Shown here: in pieces, positions 10,390 through 19,225 of the stretch
Numbering within the stretch: position 1 is the first letter of the stretch
How the letters are laid out: each line of letters begins with the position of its first letter
DNA from: an uncultured Mucilaginibacter sp.
GTDB lineage: Bacteria; Bacteroidota; Bacteroidia; Sphingobacteriales; Sphingobacteriaceae
DNA length: 64,000 nucleotides
NCBI GenBank assembly: GCA_913775265.1
Contig: CAJYJH010000065.1
Location: 248,001-312,000, forward strand
Direction of reading: 5' to 3'
The notes under the pieces: generated by a model
What the model was told of the DNA's origin: nothing
What the model saw: the letters and a program-made list of their open reading frames with translations, nothing else
The model's database searches: none
Made by a program: the position numbers and the translations under genes

Positions 10390-11289
10390 ATGAAAAAATT
10401 AGCTTACTTAACGCTTGCCGGCTTGTTAACTACCACAAGCATCATGGCACAAAAAGCAAAATTATCAGCACCAGCATTTCCTGCATTTGATACGGAGGCT
10501 CATCGCGGTGGGCGCGGCTTACAGCCAGAAAACACCATTCCTGCCATGCTGAACGCGCTGAAACTTGGCGTTACTACGCTGGAGATGGATACGCATATAA
10601 CAGCCGATGATAAAGTTGTTCTTTCGCATGATGATGCTTTTAATCCGCTGTTTGCCTTAACTCCCGAAGGAAAGGAATTACCTAAAGAGGATGCCCATCG
10701 ATACGCCATTTATAAAATGCCTTACGCTGAGATTGCTCGTTTTGATGTGGGTTCTAAGCTCTATGATAAGTTTCCGCAACAACAAAAACTTAAAGCGTAT
10801 ATTCCTTTACTGGGCGATGTGATTGATAGTGTACAGCATTTCCTGAAAGCCAATAAAAAGCCGCAGGTATTTTATAACATCGAAACCAAAAGCAATCCCA
10901 AAAACGATAACGTTTACAACCCCGAACCTGAGGAATTTGTAAACCTGTTGATGGCGGTTATCCAAAGCAAAAAGATAACGCCTTACGTAATCATTCAATC
11001 TTTTGATAAACGTACGTTACAGGTATTACACCGAAAGTATCCGCAGGTTAAAACATCTTACTTGGTCGATAAAGGTACTCTTACTGATAACATTAAAGAT
11101 TTGGGTTTTACGCCTGACATCTATAGTCCAGCTTATAAGTTAGTAAATGCAGACTTAGTGAAAGCGTGCCATGATCAAAATCTTAAGATCATTCCATGGA
11201 CGGTCAATATGTCTGAAGAGATTGGCGCGTTGAAGCAGTTAGGCGTAGATGGTATCATATCAGATTATCCGAATCTGTTAGTAAAATAA
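10390..11289 (+). CDS. Glycerophosphodiester phosphodiesterase family protein
   Basis: AHRGGRGLQPENTIPAMLNALKLGVTTLEMDTHITADDKVVLSHDD and the C-terminal IIPWTVNMSEEIGALKQLGVDGIISDYP. Confidence 0.93.
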   Translation: MKKLAYLTLAGLLTTTSIMAQKAKLSAPAFPAFDTEAHRGGRGLQPENTIPAMLNALKLGVTTLEMDTHITADDKVVLSHDDAFNPLFALTPEGKELPKEDAHRYAIYKMPYAEIARFDVGSKLYDKFPQQQKLKAYIPLLGDVIDSVQHFLKANKKPQVFYNIETKSNPKNDNVYNPEPEEFVNLLMAVIQSKKITPYVIIQSFDKRTLQVLHRKYPQVKTSYLVDKGTLTDNIKDLGFTPDIYSPAYKLVNADLVKACHDQNLKIIPWTVNMSEEIGALKQLGVDGIISDYPNLLVK

Positions 11290-11313
11290 ATCGCTCTATA
11301 CCGTGCAGTGGAA

Positions 11314-11379
11314 GATATAGTATTTATCTATCACTGTATATAGTCTATTATCGCTACTACTGTAAGTCATTTACAGTAG
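11314..11379 (+). terminator. Tandem hairpins downstream of the GDPD gene
   Basis: cagtg..agata / tatct..cactg, then ctactgtaa-gtcat-ttacagtag. Confidence 0.4.
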
Positions 11380-11405
11380 AGAATAACTTATAGAAAGAAT
11401 AATAA

Positions 11406-12599
11406 TTGCTATCGCCCGAACAATTAATTAGCTTAGCACTTGTGCAGTTGATTAGTTCAGACAAATTTAGCCTTCTAAAAATAAGCTTCTTCGTTTTTAG
11501 AATTATTGGTATGTCTGCTTGTCAGCAGTCAGGGGCTAAATCCAAATCGGCAAATGTTACTATCAAAACCGCTGCTGTTAAAGCGCCTACCTGCTGCGAG
11601 TCGAATATTCCTGCACGGTTTGGCAAAGTAAAACTGGAGCAGCCACAGGATGTGCAAACCGGCGTTTTAGCCGATCACCGTGGTATGGTGTGGATTAATG
11701 GTGGCACGTATGCTATGGGGGGCGATAACTCCCAAGCTTCGACTGATGAATATCCCAAACACCAGGTAACGGTTAACGGTTTCTGGATGGATGCCACGGA
11801 AGTAACCAATGCTCAGTTTGCCGAATTTATAAGGGCGACAAAGTATATTACCACTGCCGAAAAAAAGCCCGACTGGAACGAACTGAAAAAGCAACTCCCA
11901 CCCGGCACACCTAAACCACCCGACAGTCTACTGGTGGCGGCCTCGCTTGTTTTTAAGCCAACAGCTAATGAAGTGGATCTGAGCGACTACAGCCAATGGT
12001 GGGCTTGGCAGAAAGGTGCCGACTGGCAGCACCCGCAAGGGCCGGGCAGCAGTATTAAAGGTAAAGACAATTACCCAGTAACACAATTATCCTGGTACGA
12101 TGCACAAGCCTATTGCAAATGGGCCGGTAAACGCCTGCCCACCGAGGCTGAATGGGAGTGGGCAGCCCGTGGCGGGCAAGCCAATAAAATCTATCCGTGG
12201 GGCAACGAGCCCGTAACCTCTGGTGCTGCAAAAGCCAATATTTGGGAGGGAAGCTTTCCATATAAAAACACGCTGCACGATAAATTTTATCGCACTGCAC
12301 CGGTTAAATCTTTTAAACCCAACGGCTATGGCCTTTATGACATGGCCGGAAATGTGTGGGAGTGGTGCAACGACTATTATAACGAAACTTACTACCAGCA
12401 GAGTCCTGCTAAAAATCCGCAAGGCCCCAACCAAAGTTATGACCCGCAGGAACCCCAAGCTGTTAAACGGGTAATACGGGGTGGTTCTTTTTTGTGCAAC
12501 GATAGCTATTGCTCAGGTTTCCGGGTAGCACGCCGCATGAAAAGCACTGAAGATAGTGGCATGGAGCATTTAGGTTTCAGGTGTGTTCAGGATAAATAA
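11406..12599 (+). CDS. Formylglycine-generating enzyme (SUMF1/FGE-sulfatase) family protein, probable lipoprotein; start uncertain
   Basis: MVWINGGTYAMGGDN, NAQFAEFI, RLPTEAEWEWAARGG, GNVWEWCNDYY, RGGSFLCNDSYCSGFRVARR...LGFRC. Confidence 0.88.
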   Translation: MLSPEQLISLALVQLISSDKFSLLKISFFVFRIIGMSACQQSGAKSKSANVTIKTAAVKAPTCCESNIPARFGKVKLEQPQDVQTGVLADHRGMVWINGGTYAMGGDNSQASTDEYPKHQVTVNGFWMDATEVTNAQFAEFIRATKYITTAEKKPDWNELKKQLPPGTPKPPDSLLVAASLVFKPTANEVDLSDYSQWWAWQKGADWQHPQGPGSSIKGKDNYPVTQLSWYDAQAYCKWAGKRLPTEAEWEWAARGGQANKIYPWGNEPVTSGAAKANIWEGSFPYKNTLHDKFYRTAPVKSFKPNGYGLYDMAGNVWEWCNDYYNETYYQQSPAKNPQGPNQSYDPQEPQAVKRVIRGGSFLCNDSYCSGFRVARRMKSTEDSGMEHLGFRCVQDK

Positions 12600-12678
12600 G
12601 AACTGAAATTGGATTATAGCCTAATCATTCGTCAATCAAAAAAGAACTGTTAACCGAAATGAATTAATTAAGGCTGCG

Positions 12679-12686
12679 TATCTTTG
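12679..12686 (+). promoter_or_regulatory. Candidate Bacteroidota -7 element (TAnnTTTG)
   Basis: TATCTTTG just upstream of the start at 12692. Confidence 0.4.
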
Positions 12687-12691
12687 CTGCT

Positions 12692-13879
12692 ATGGTTGAA
12701 GTGATCCTGAAGAAAGGAAAAGAGAAAGCAGTGCTGCAACGCCACCCCTGGGTATTTTCGGGCGCTATTGAGCGTGTGAAAGGTAAACCTGCTAATGGCG
12801 ATGTGGTTAAGCTGATTGATGCGCAGGGCCGTTTTATGGCTTACGGTTTTTACAATGATCAATCGCGTGTTGCCTTACGCTTGCTGGAGTGGGATGAAAA
12901 CACCGATATCAACGACGACTGGTTTAGGCAAAAAGTGGCTACCGCAGTAGAGAGCCGGAGTTTCGTGTTGCAGTCGGGCCAAACTAATACCTGCCGCCTT
13001 ATTTTTAGCGAAGCTGACTACCTGCCGGGATTAATTGTAGATAAATATGCTGACTATCTTTCATTGCAGATCCTGACTTCGGGCATCCAAAAAAACATAA
13101 GCGTCATTATTGATGAGCTACAGCGATTACTGCAACCCAAAGGTATTTACGATAAAAGCGATGCCTCTTCGCGTGCTCACGAAGGCTTGGAAACCACCAA
13201 CGAAGTTTTAGCCGGCAACCCACCGCCGGAACTGGTTGAAGTGAAAGAAAACGGACTGACTTACGGTATCAACATTGCCGAGGGCCAAAAATCAGGCTTT
13301 TACTGCGACCAACGCGATAACCGCCATATTTTAGCTAACCATGCCGCAGGTAAAAAAGTGCTTGATTGTTTTTGCTATACCGGCGGCTTTACGCTTAACA
13401 GCTTACAACAAGGTGCGGCATCAGTAACCAGTGTGGATAGCTCGGCATTGGCTATTGATACCCTGAAGAAAAACATTGCGCTTAACGGGCTCGATGAAAA
13501 TAAACACCGTGCTGTACAATCGGACGTAAACAAACAGCTACGCCGCTTTAAAGAGGAAGGCGAAACATTCGATATAATTGTACTCGACCCACCTAAATAC
13601 GCCCCATCACGTTCGGCGCTCGACCGGGCTTCCAGAGCTTACAAAGATTTAAACCGCATTGCCATGCTGCTGCTTAACAAAGGCGGGCTATTAGCTACTT
13701 ATTCCTGCTCGGGTGCAATGGATATTGATACTTTTAAACAGGTATTAGCCTGGGCTGCATTAGATGCCGGCAAGCAAGTGCAGTTTATTTACCAGTTCTG
13801 CCAACCCGAAGATCATCCTGTACGTGCTTCTTTCCCTGAGGGGGAATATTTAAAAGGAATATTGTGTAGGGTTATATAG
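12692..13879 (+). CDS. Class I SAM-dependent rRNA methyltransferase (RlmI-like)
   Basis: N-terminal PUA-like region (HPWVFSGAIERV); VLDCFCYTGGFTLNSL and DIIVLDPPKYAPSRSAL motifs. Confidence 0.85.
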   Translation: MVEVILKKGKEKAVLQRHPWVFSGAIERVKGKPANGDVVKLIDAQGRFMAYGFYNDQSRVALRLLEWDENTDINDDWFRQKVATAVESRSFVLQSGQTNTCRLIFSEADYLPGLIVDKYADYLSLQILTSGIQKNISVIIDELQRLLQPKGIYDKSDASSRAHEGLETTNEVLAGNPPPELVEVKENGLTYGINIAEGQKSGFYCDQRDNRHILANHAAGKKVLDCFCYTGGFTLNSLQQGAASVTSVDSSALAIDTLKKNIALNGLDENKHRAVQSDVNKQLRRFKEEGETFDIIVLDPPKYAPSRSALDRASRAYKDLNRIAMLLLNKGGLLATYSCSGAMDIDTFKQVLAWAALDAGKQVQFIYQFCQPEDHPVRASFPEGEYLKGILCRVI

Positions 13880-13901
13880 AGAATTGATTGTGCAATTTCC
13901 A

Positions 13902-13933
13902 TTCCTCCCTCGAGAGGGCAGGGAGGGGTTTAG
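13902..13933 (+). repeat. R1: GC-rich hairpin plus G-tract repeat
   Basis: ttcctccctcgagagggcagggaggggtttag. Confidence 0.75.
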
Positions 13934-13952
13934 CGAACATAAATTAAAACTT

Positions 13953-14378
13953 ATGCCTAAAATCATCCCATACAACCCTAAACTTTTGCCATTAGCTAAA
14001 AAGCTAAGACAAAATATGACCTATGGTGAGGTTTTGCTTTGGAATGAATTGAAGCAAAATAAGTTGTTAGGTTTCGATTTTGACAGACAGTGCTGCATTG
14101 ATAAGTATATTGTAGATTTCTATTGCAAGAACTTGATGCTTGCCATTGAAGTAGACGGACTTTCACACCACCATGAAGATGCTTTTATAAAAGATAATCA
14201 TCGACAGGCAAAATTAGAAAGCTTCGGCATCACTGTTATCCGCTTCACTGAGGCGGAGGTGAAGCACGATCTGCTGAATGTATTACGAACAATTGAAGCG
14301 ACAGTTATTGACCTAATTAAATCTAAAAATAGCATCAAGTTGCCGGATGGGTTTGATAAGCAATTATTGGAAAATTAA
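13953..14378 (+). CDS. DUF559 domain-containing endonuclease-like protein (Vsr-like)
   Basis: Likely start MPKIIPYNPKLLPLAKKL at 13953 (ORF opens at 13884). RQNMTYGEVLLWNELKQNKLLGFDFDRQCCIDKYIVDFYCKNLMLAIEVDGLSHH is the DUF559 signature. Confidence 0.85.
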   Translation: MPKIIPYNPKLLPLAKKLRQNMTYGEVLLWNELKQNKLLGFDFDRQCCIDKYIVDFYCKNLMLAIEVDGLSHHHEDAFIKDNHRQAKLESFGITVIRFTEAEVKHDLLNVLRTIEATVIDLIKSKNSIKLPDGFDKQLLEN

Positions 14379-14390
14379 CTTATCGATTTA

Positions 14391-14421
14391 TAACCCCTCC
14401 CTGCCCTCCCCAAGGAGGGAT
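14391..14421 (-). repeat. R2: inverted copy of R1
   Basis: taacccctccctgccctccccaaggagggat; reverse complement atccctccttggggagggcagggaggggtta. Confidence 0.8.
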
Positions 14422-14471
14422 TTGATTTCACTTCAAATATTAATGTCTTATTTTATATCTAGGAGCTGTTC

Positions 14472-14503
14472 AACCCTCCTTGGGGAGAGCAGGGACGGGT
14501 TTA
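14472..14503 (+). repeat. R3: third copy, same orientation as R1
   Basis: aaccctccttggggagagcagggacgggttta. Confidence 0.8.
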
Positions 14504-14527
14504 GCTTCATTTAAATATAAACCAGCC

Positions 14528-15538
14528 TTACTTCGCTTTTTTAACCCCTTCCGTGGTCATCATTACCCGTTTAATGGTACCATCTGTATTATAATACAAA
14601 TAATCAATACATACCGAACGGTGGTAACTTCCGGCGTCGGGCGTTAAGGCTCCATTGTGATAAATAAAGTAATCTTTGCCTTTAAAGTTAATGATAGCCT
14701 GGTGGTTGGTGTTAGAGTTACCGGCAATCTCATTAATTATACCCTTATACTGCCACGGGCCATTAATACTGCGACTCATGACATAGCAAATCTTCTCCGG
14801 AAATTCGCTGGCATAAGATAGATAATACCAGCCGTTGCGCTTATGTATCCATGGGGCTTCGGTATAGCGCGGTAGGCCTGTAATGGTTTGTATAGGGCCG
14901 TCCAGATCAACCATGTTGCTTTTCAATTTAACATAATGGGCGGTGGTATTGCCCCAAAACAGGTAGGCCTGTCCGTCATCGTCAATAAAAACCGAAGGGT
15001 CAATATCATCCCAGCTAATTTTAGCTTCGGTAGTCATATCGTTAGTGATGATGGCCGAACCACGGGCATCTTTAAACGGGCCAATAGGGCTGTCGGCTAC
15101 GGCCACACCAATAGCTTTGCCGTGGATGGTTTTATGCTCGACAGCTACATACCAGTAAAACTTGCCATTACGCTCAATCACCTGCGATGCCCAGGCATCA
15201 CCTTTCGCCCAGGCAAAATCGGCCGCTTTAAGCGGGCAGGGGTGTTCGGTCCAGGTTATCATATCCGGTGACGAAAAGCACAACCAATCGTGCATCACGT
15301 AACGGGCTTGCGCTTTGGGTGCTTCATCATGCCCGGTATATAGGTAAACTTTTCCTTTATACACCATGGCACCCGGATCGGCCGTGTATTTGTGTTTGAT
15401 GATAGGGTTGCCTTCGGCGTGTATAACCGTATCGGTTAAAGGCTGAATAGGATTGCCGGTGTAGCTGCCGGTAAACAAGCCTGCTATCCCTAATAATAAA
15501 AAAGATGCTTTAAAGGTAAGTAAGTATACGTTACTCAT
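14528..15538 (-). CDS. Glycoside hydrolase family 43 protein
   Basis: NPIIKHKYTADPGAMVYKGKVYLYTGHDE; DDIDPSVFIDDDGQAYLFWGN; TEAPWIHKRNGWYYLSYAS. Confidence 0.9.
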   Translation of the reverse strand: MSNVYLLTFKASFLLLGIAGLFTGSYTGNPIQPLTDTVIHAEGNPIIKHKYTADPGAMVYKGKVYLYTGHDEAPKAQARYVMHDWLCFSSPDMITWTEHPCPLKAADFAWAKGDAWASQVIERNGKFYWYVAVEHKTIHGKAIGVAVADSPIGPFKDARGSAIITNDMTTEAKISWDDIDPSVFIDDDGQAYLFWGNTTAHYVKLKSNMVDLDGPIQTITGLPRYTEAPWIHKRNGWYYLSYASEFPEKICYVMSRSINGPWQYKGIINEIAGNSNTNHQAIINFKGKDYFIYHNGALTPDAGSYHRSVCIDYLYYNTDGTIKRVMMTTEGVKKAK

Positions 15539-15945
15539 TGCGGAAATATGGTTTTTAAATAATTGGTTAGCAGAAGTTAGTTTTGACAGCGTAATTAAAT
15601 GCTTTCGATTGCTGTCCCAAAACTAATTAATCGTTTCAAGACAACTTACTGATGTATCATCTTCCGCCAAAAATGCAAATATTGTATAAAAATGTTACTG
15701 GCAAAACATGATGGTTCAGGATAGATGAATTTACCTGAGTAAGTACATTGTGCTCCAAAACCAATTATAATACTTACAGTAAAATAAACACACATTGCTT
15801 TAGTCTATTTTGTACCAGTAGGATGCATGAAATCAGAAAATGACTGATGTAACCGACAGGGCATTAATTGATAAAAAAGTATAATGTAATCAGAGCAATG
15901 ATGAATGGCCATTTAGGCCACGCAATAGCTCTTATATAACCGCCT

Positions 15946-18834
15946 ATGATGATCTATACTTACGCCATACCTACACGCTTTACCTTCTTTTTACTATTCC
16001 TGCTATTAGCGCTTCTTTCGCGTGTTGAGGCTGCACCTGCACCGGGTATGCGGCAGATTAAATACCTGTCGGGTAAAGATAACCGCACTAATGTGATGTG
16101 GGATTTTTACTGCACCGGCGGCCGTAAAAGCGGTTACTGGACCAAAATAGCAGTTCCATCCTGTTGGGAGCAGCAGGGCTTTGGCAGCTACAACTATGGT
16201 CGCGACTACAAAACGTACGGTAAAAACTTCCGCTTTGCCGATGAGCAGGGTATTTATAAATTAAATTTTCAGGTGCCGCAAGCCTGGAAAAATATGGATA
16301 TTTATTTGGTATTCGAGGGATCTATGACCGATACTGAAGTGAAGATCAACGGTAAATCGGCCGGAGATAAACATCAGGGCGCCTTTTATGAGTTTAAATT
16401 CAACATTAGCGATAAACTGAAATTTGGCAGCAATAATTTGCTCGAAGCCCGGGTAAGCAAAATGTCGGCTGATGCATCGGTAAATAACGCCGAGCGGTTA
16501 GCCGATTACTGGGTATTTGGAGGTATATTCCGTCCGGTTTACCTGGCAGCTTATCCAAAGCAGCACATTAGCCAGATAGCTATTGATGCTAAAGCCGATG
16601 GCAGCTTTAAAATGCAGGTGCGCCCCGAGCACATCAAACAAAATTTACAGTTAGTTACTGAAATTACCGACGCTAAAAGCAAAGTAGTTAACCGTACTAC
16701 GGCCAATGTACGTCCGACAGATAGCGTAGTGAATCTGATGACTAAAGTCGCTAATCCATTGTTATGGACTTCCGAAACACCAAATCTATATAAAGTAAAC
16801 GTTGCCTTAAAAGCTGGCGCTGCTACGATTTATCAAACGTCAGAAAAATTTGGCTTCCGTACTATCGAGATCCGTAAAGGTGACGGTATTTACCTGAACG
16901 GGGTAAACATCAAAATGAAAGGCATTAACCGCCATAGCTGGTGGCCCGAAACCGGTCGTACGCTGAATGATGATATCCAGTTGATGGACGTTAAGCTGGT
17001 GAAGGAAATGAACATGAACGCCGTGCGCATGTCACATTACCCGCCAGATAAAAAGTTTTTAGAGATCTGCGACTCATTAGGTCTGTATGTGTTAGACGAG
17101 TTGGCTGGCTGGCAAAAAGCCTACAGCACACCGGCCGGTAAAAAATTGGTGAAAGAAATGGTCCTGCGCGATGTAAACCATCCGTCTATTATTTTTTGGG
17201 ACAATGGTAACGAAGGCGGGACCAACAAAGAGCTCGACCAGTATTTTACACAATACGATTTTTCTAAGCGTCCGGTAATCCATCCGCACCATCGCCCGGG
17301 TAATGCTTTTAATGGTATTGATTGTAACCACTACGAGGATTACTATAGCACCAAAAGTATTTTGGCCGATACCAATATTTATATGCCTACCGAGTTTTTG
17401 CATGCGCAGGATGATGGCGGCGGAGCGACCGGTCTGTCCGATTTTTGGGAACTGCATTGGAAATCAAAACGCAGCGGTGGCGGCTTCATCTGGGCCTTGG
17501 TAGATGAAGGTATTGTACGTACCGACCAAAACAACATTATTGATGTAAATGGTGTAAACGCACCCGATGGCGTTTTAGGTCCGCACCGCGAAAAGGAAGG
17601 TAGCTTTTTTGCCATGCGCGAAATTTACTCACCGGTACACATTACCCTAAAAGCTTTACCTGCTGATTTTAACGGAAGCATTCCGGTCGAAAACCGTTTT
17701 CATTTTACCAACCTGAACCAATGTACTTTTAATTGGGAACTGATAGATTACCGCAAGCCTAACGAGCAGGATGGTGGCTACATTGCTAAAAAGAAAGGTA
17801 CAGTGAGTAGTCCTTCTATTGTACCCCTGGCTACCGGAGCATTGGCGTTAAACTTGCCGTCCAATTGGAAAAGCTATGATGCGCTGACTTTATCCGCTTA
17901 CGATCCGTTCAAAAATCTGGTTTATCGCTGGGTTTGGAAAAACAGCAACGAGCGTTTACTGAACAACGTAATGAACTTGACCGGCAAAAGCCCGGTGCAG
18001 GTTACCGAGACGGACTCAACCTTGCAGGTAAAGGCTGGAACCATAAGCTTAACGTTTAGCAAAAAAAACGGACAGATTGTAAGCATGACCGGTAACAGTG
18101 GCGACCCACTGTCATTTGGTGGTGGCCCGGCATTGGTAAGCGGTAATGCTACTTTTAAAGACATGAAGCACCGTCAGGAAGCCGACGGCGAGGTGGTAGA
18201 GATTAGTTATACCGGCGACATGAAATATGCCCGCTGGAAAATGTTTGGCAGTGGTTGGGTAAGTTTGGATTATGAGTATGCCCTGCAAGGTGACTACCCT
18301 CACGCTGGCATTACCTTTACTTACCCCGAAAATTATGTGTTAAGTGCTAAATGGTTAGGCAAAGGCCCGTACCGGGTTTGGAAAAACCGTTTGCAAGGTG
18401 TGGCCGATGATGTTTGGACAAACCCGTACAACAACACGCAAACCGGTAGCGCACCCTGGATATTCCCGGAGTTTAAAGGCTATTTTGCCAACGTAACCTG
18501 GATGGAGCTAAATACCGTTGAGGGCAAGTTTTTGGTAGCGGCTAAAGAACCTGATTTGTATGTACGCTTGTTCGATTTCTACGGCTTGTCGGGCGTTAAG
18601 CCTTTCCCGGGTTTGCCATCGGGTAACTTATCTTTTCTGGATGCCATCCCGGCCGAGGGTACTAAACTGGCTTTAAAAATTGACGGCAATACGTCTAAAT
18701 TGGGTCCGCAGAGTGAGCCTAATCACATTAAGGGCACTACTAAACGTACTTTGTACTTTTACTTTGGCTTGTTAGAGCAAGCCGGCAAAAGCCAGCAAAA
18801 CTTTACCCGCCCGGTAAAAGACGAACTATTTTAA
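15946..18834 (+). CDS. Glycoside hydrolase family 2 protein
   Basis: Signal peptide; GH2 sugar-binding domain (PSCWEQQGFGSYNYG); GINRHSWWPETGRTL; NAVRMSHYPPDKKFLEICDSLGLYVLDELAGWQ; GNEGG. Confidence 0.9.
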   Translation: MMIYTYAIPTRFTFFLLFLLLALLSRVEAAPAPGMRQIKYLSGKDNRTNVMWDFYCTGGRKSGYWTKIAVPSCWEQQGFGSYNYGRDYKTYGKNFRFADEQGIYKLNFQVPQAWKNMDIYLVFEGSMTDTEVKINGKSAGDKHQGAFYEFKFNISDKLKFGSNNLLEARVSKMSADASVNNAERLADYWVFGGIFRPVYLAAYPKQHISQIAIDAKADGSFKMQVRPEHIKQNLQLVTEITDAKSKVVNRTTANVRPTDSVVNLMTKVANPLLWTSETPNLYKVNVALKAGAATIYQTSEKFGFRTIEIRKGDGIYLNGVNIKMKGINRHSWWPETGRTLNDDIQLMDVKLVKEMNMNAVRMSHYPPDKKFLEICDSLGLYVLDELAGWQKAYSTPAGKKLVKEMVLRDVNHPSIIFWDNGNEGGTNKELDQYFTQYDFSKRPVIHPHHRPGNAFNGIDCNHYEDYYSTKSILADTNIYMPTEFLHAQDDGGGATGLSDFWELHWKSKRSGGGFIWALVDEGIVRTDQNNIIDVNGVNAPDGVLGPHREKEGSFFAMREIYSPVHITLKALPADFNGSIPVENRFHFTNLNQCTFNWELIDYRKPNEQDGGYIAKKKGTVSSPSIVPLATGALALNLPSNWKSYDALTLSAYDPFKNLVYRWVWKNSNERLLNNVMNLTGKSPVQVTETDSTLQVKAGTISLTFSKKNGQIVSMTGNSGDPLSFGGGPALVSGNATFKDMKHRQEADGEVVEISYTGDMKYARWKMFGSGWVSLDYEYALQGDYPHAGITFTYPENYVLSAKWLGKGPYRVWKNRLQGVADDVWTNPYNNTQTGSAPWIFPEFKGYFANVTWMELNTVEGKFLVAAKEPDLYVRLFDFYGLSGVKPFPGLPSGNLSFLDAIPAEGTKLALKIDGNTSKLGPQSEPNHIKGTTKRTLYFYFGLLEQAGKSQQNFTRPVKDELF

Positions 18835-18888
18835 CGATAACCTATTGGCAGCACTAACCATGCTGCTTACTGATAAAAGAGAAGAATT

Positions 18889-19200
18889 ATGCAAAAGGTA
18901 GCTTTTAAAATGAAGCTAAAAGAAGGCTTCAAAAACGAATATGTAAAACGGCACGACGAAATATGGCCCGAGCTGGTCGCATTACTCAAGGCCAACGGCA
19001 TCAGCGATTACACCATTTTTTTAGACGAAGAAACCAACACCCTTTTTGGTGTGCAGCTGCAATCCGGCCAGTCTTCGCAGGATTTAGGTAGCACCGAAAT
19101 TGTGCAGAAATGGTGGGCCTACATGGCCGATATTATGGAAACCAATCCCGATAATTCGCCGGTAAGCACGCCGCTTGTAGAGGTTTTTCATATGGATTAA
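18889..19200 (+). CDS. rhaM: L-rhamnose mutarotase
   Basis: [51 protein letters not shown]...[17 protein letters not shown]. Confidence 0.92.
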   Translation: MQKVAFKMKLKEGFKNEYVKRHDEIWPELVALLKANGISDYTIFLDEETNTLFGVQLQSGQSSQDLGSTEIVQKWWAYMADIMETNPDNSPVSTPLVEVFHMD

Positions 19201-19225
19201 TCATCAGGTACTAAAGTTTTATACC

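Larger units (their letters stand above)
13902..14421. mobile_element. Candidate DUF559-nuclease element bounded by inverted GC-rich repeats
   Basis: Left repeat 13902-13933 and right repeat 14391-14421 are reverse complements with few differences; they enclose a DUF559 ORF. Confidence 0.5.

Noticed and set aside
12055-12474. Overlapping short ORFs on both strands within the FGE-like gene
   Set aside because: No recognisable domain; fully inside a strongly supported CDS.
13838-13860. ccctgagggggaat near the end of the RlmI-like gene
   Set aside because: Encodes the family-typical SFPEGEYLKG C-terminus; not a repeat copy.
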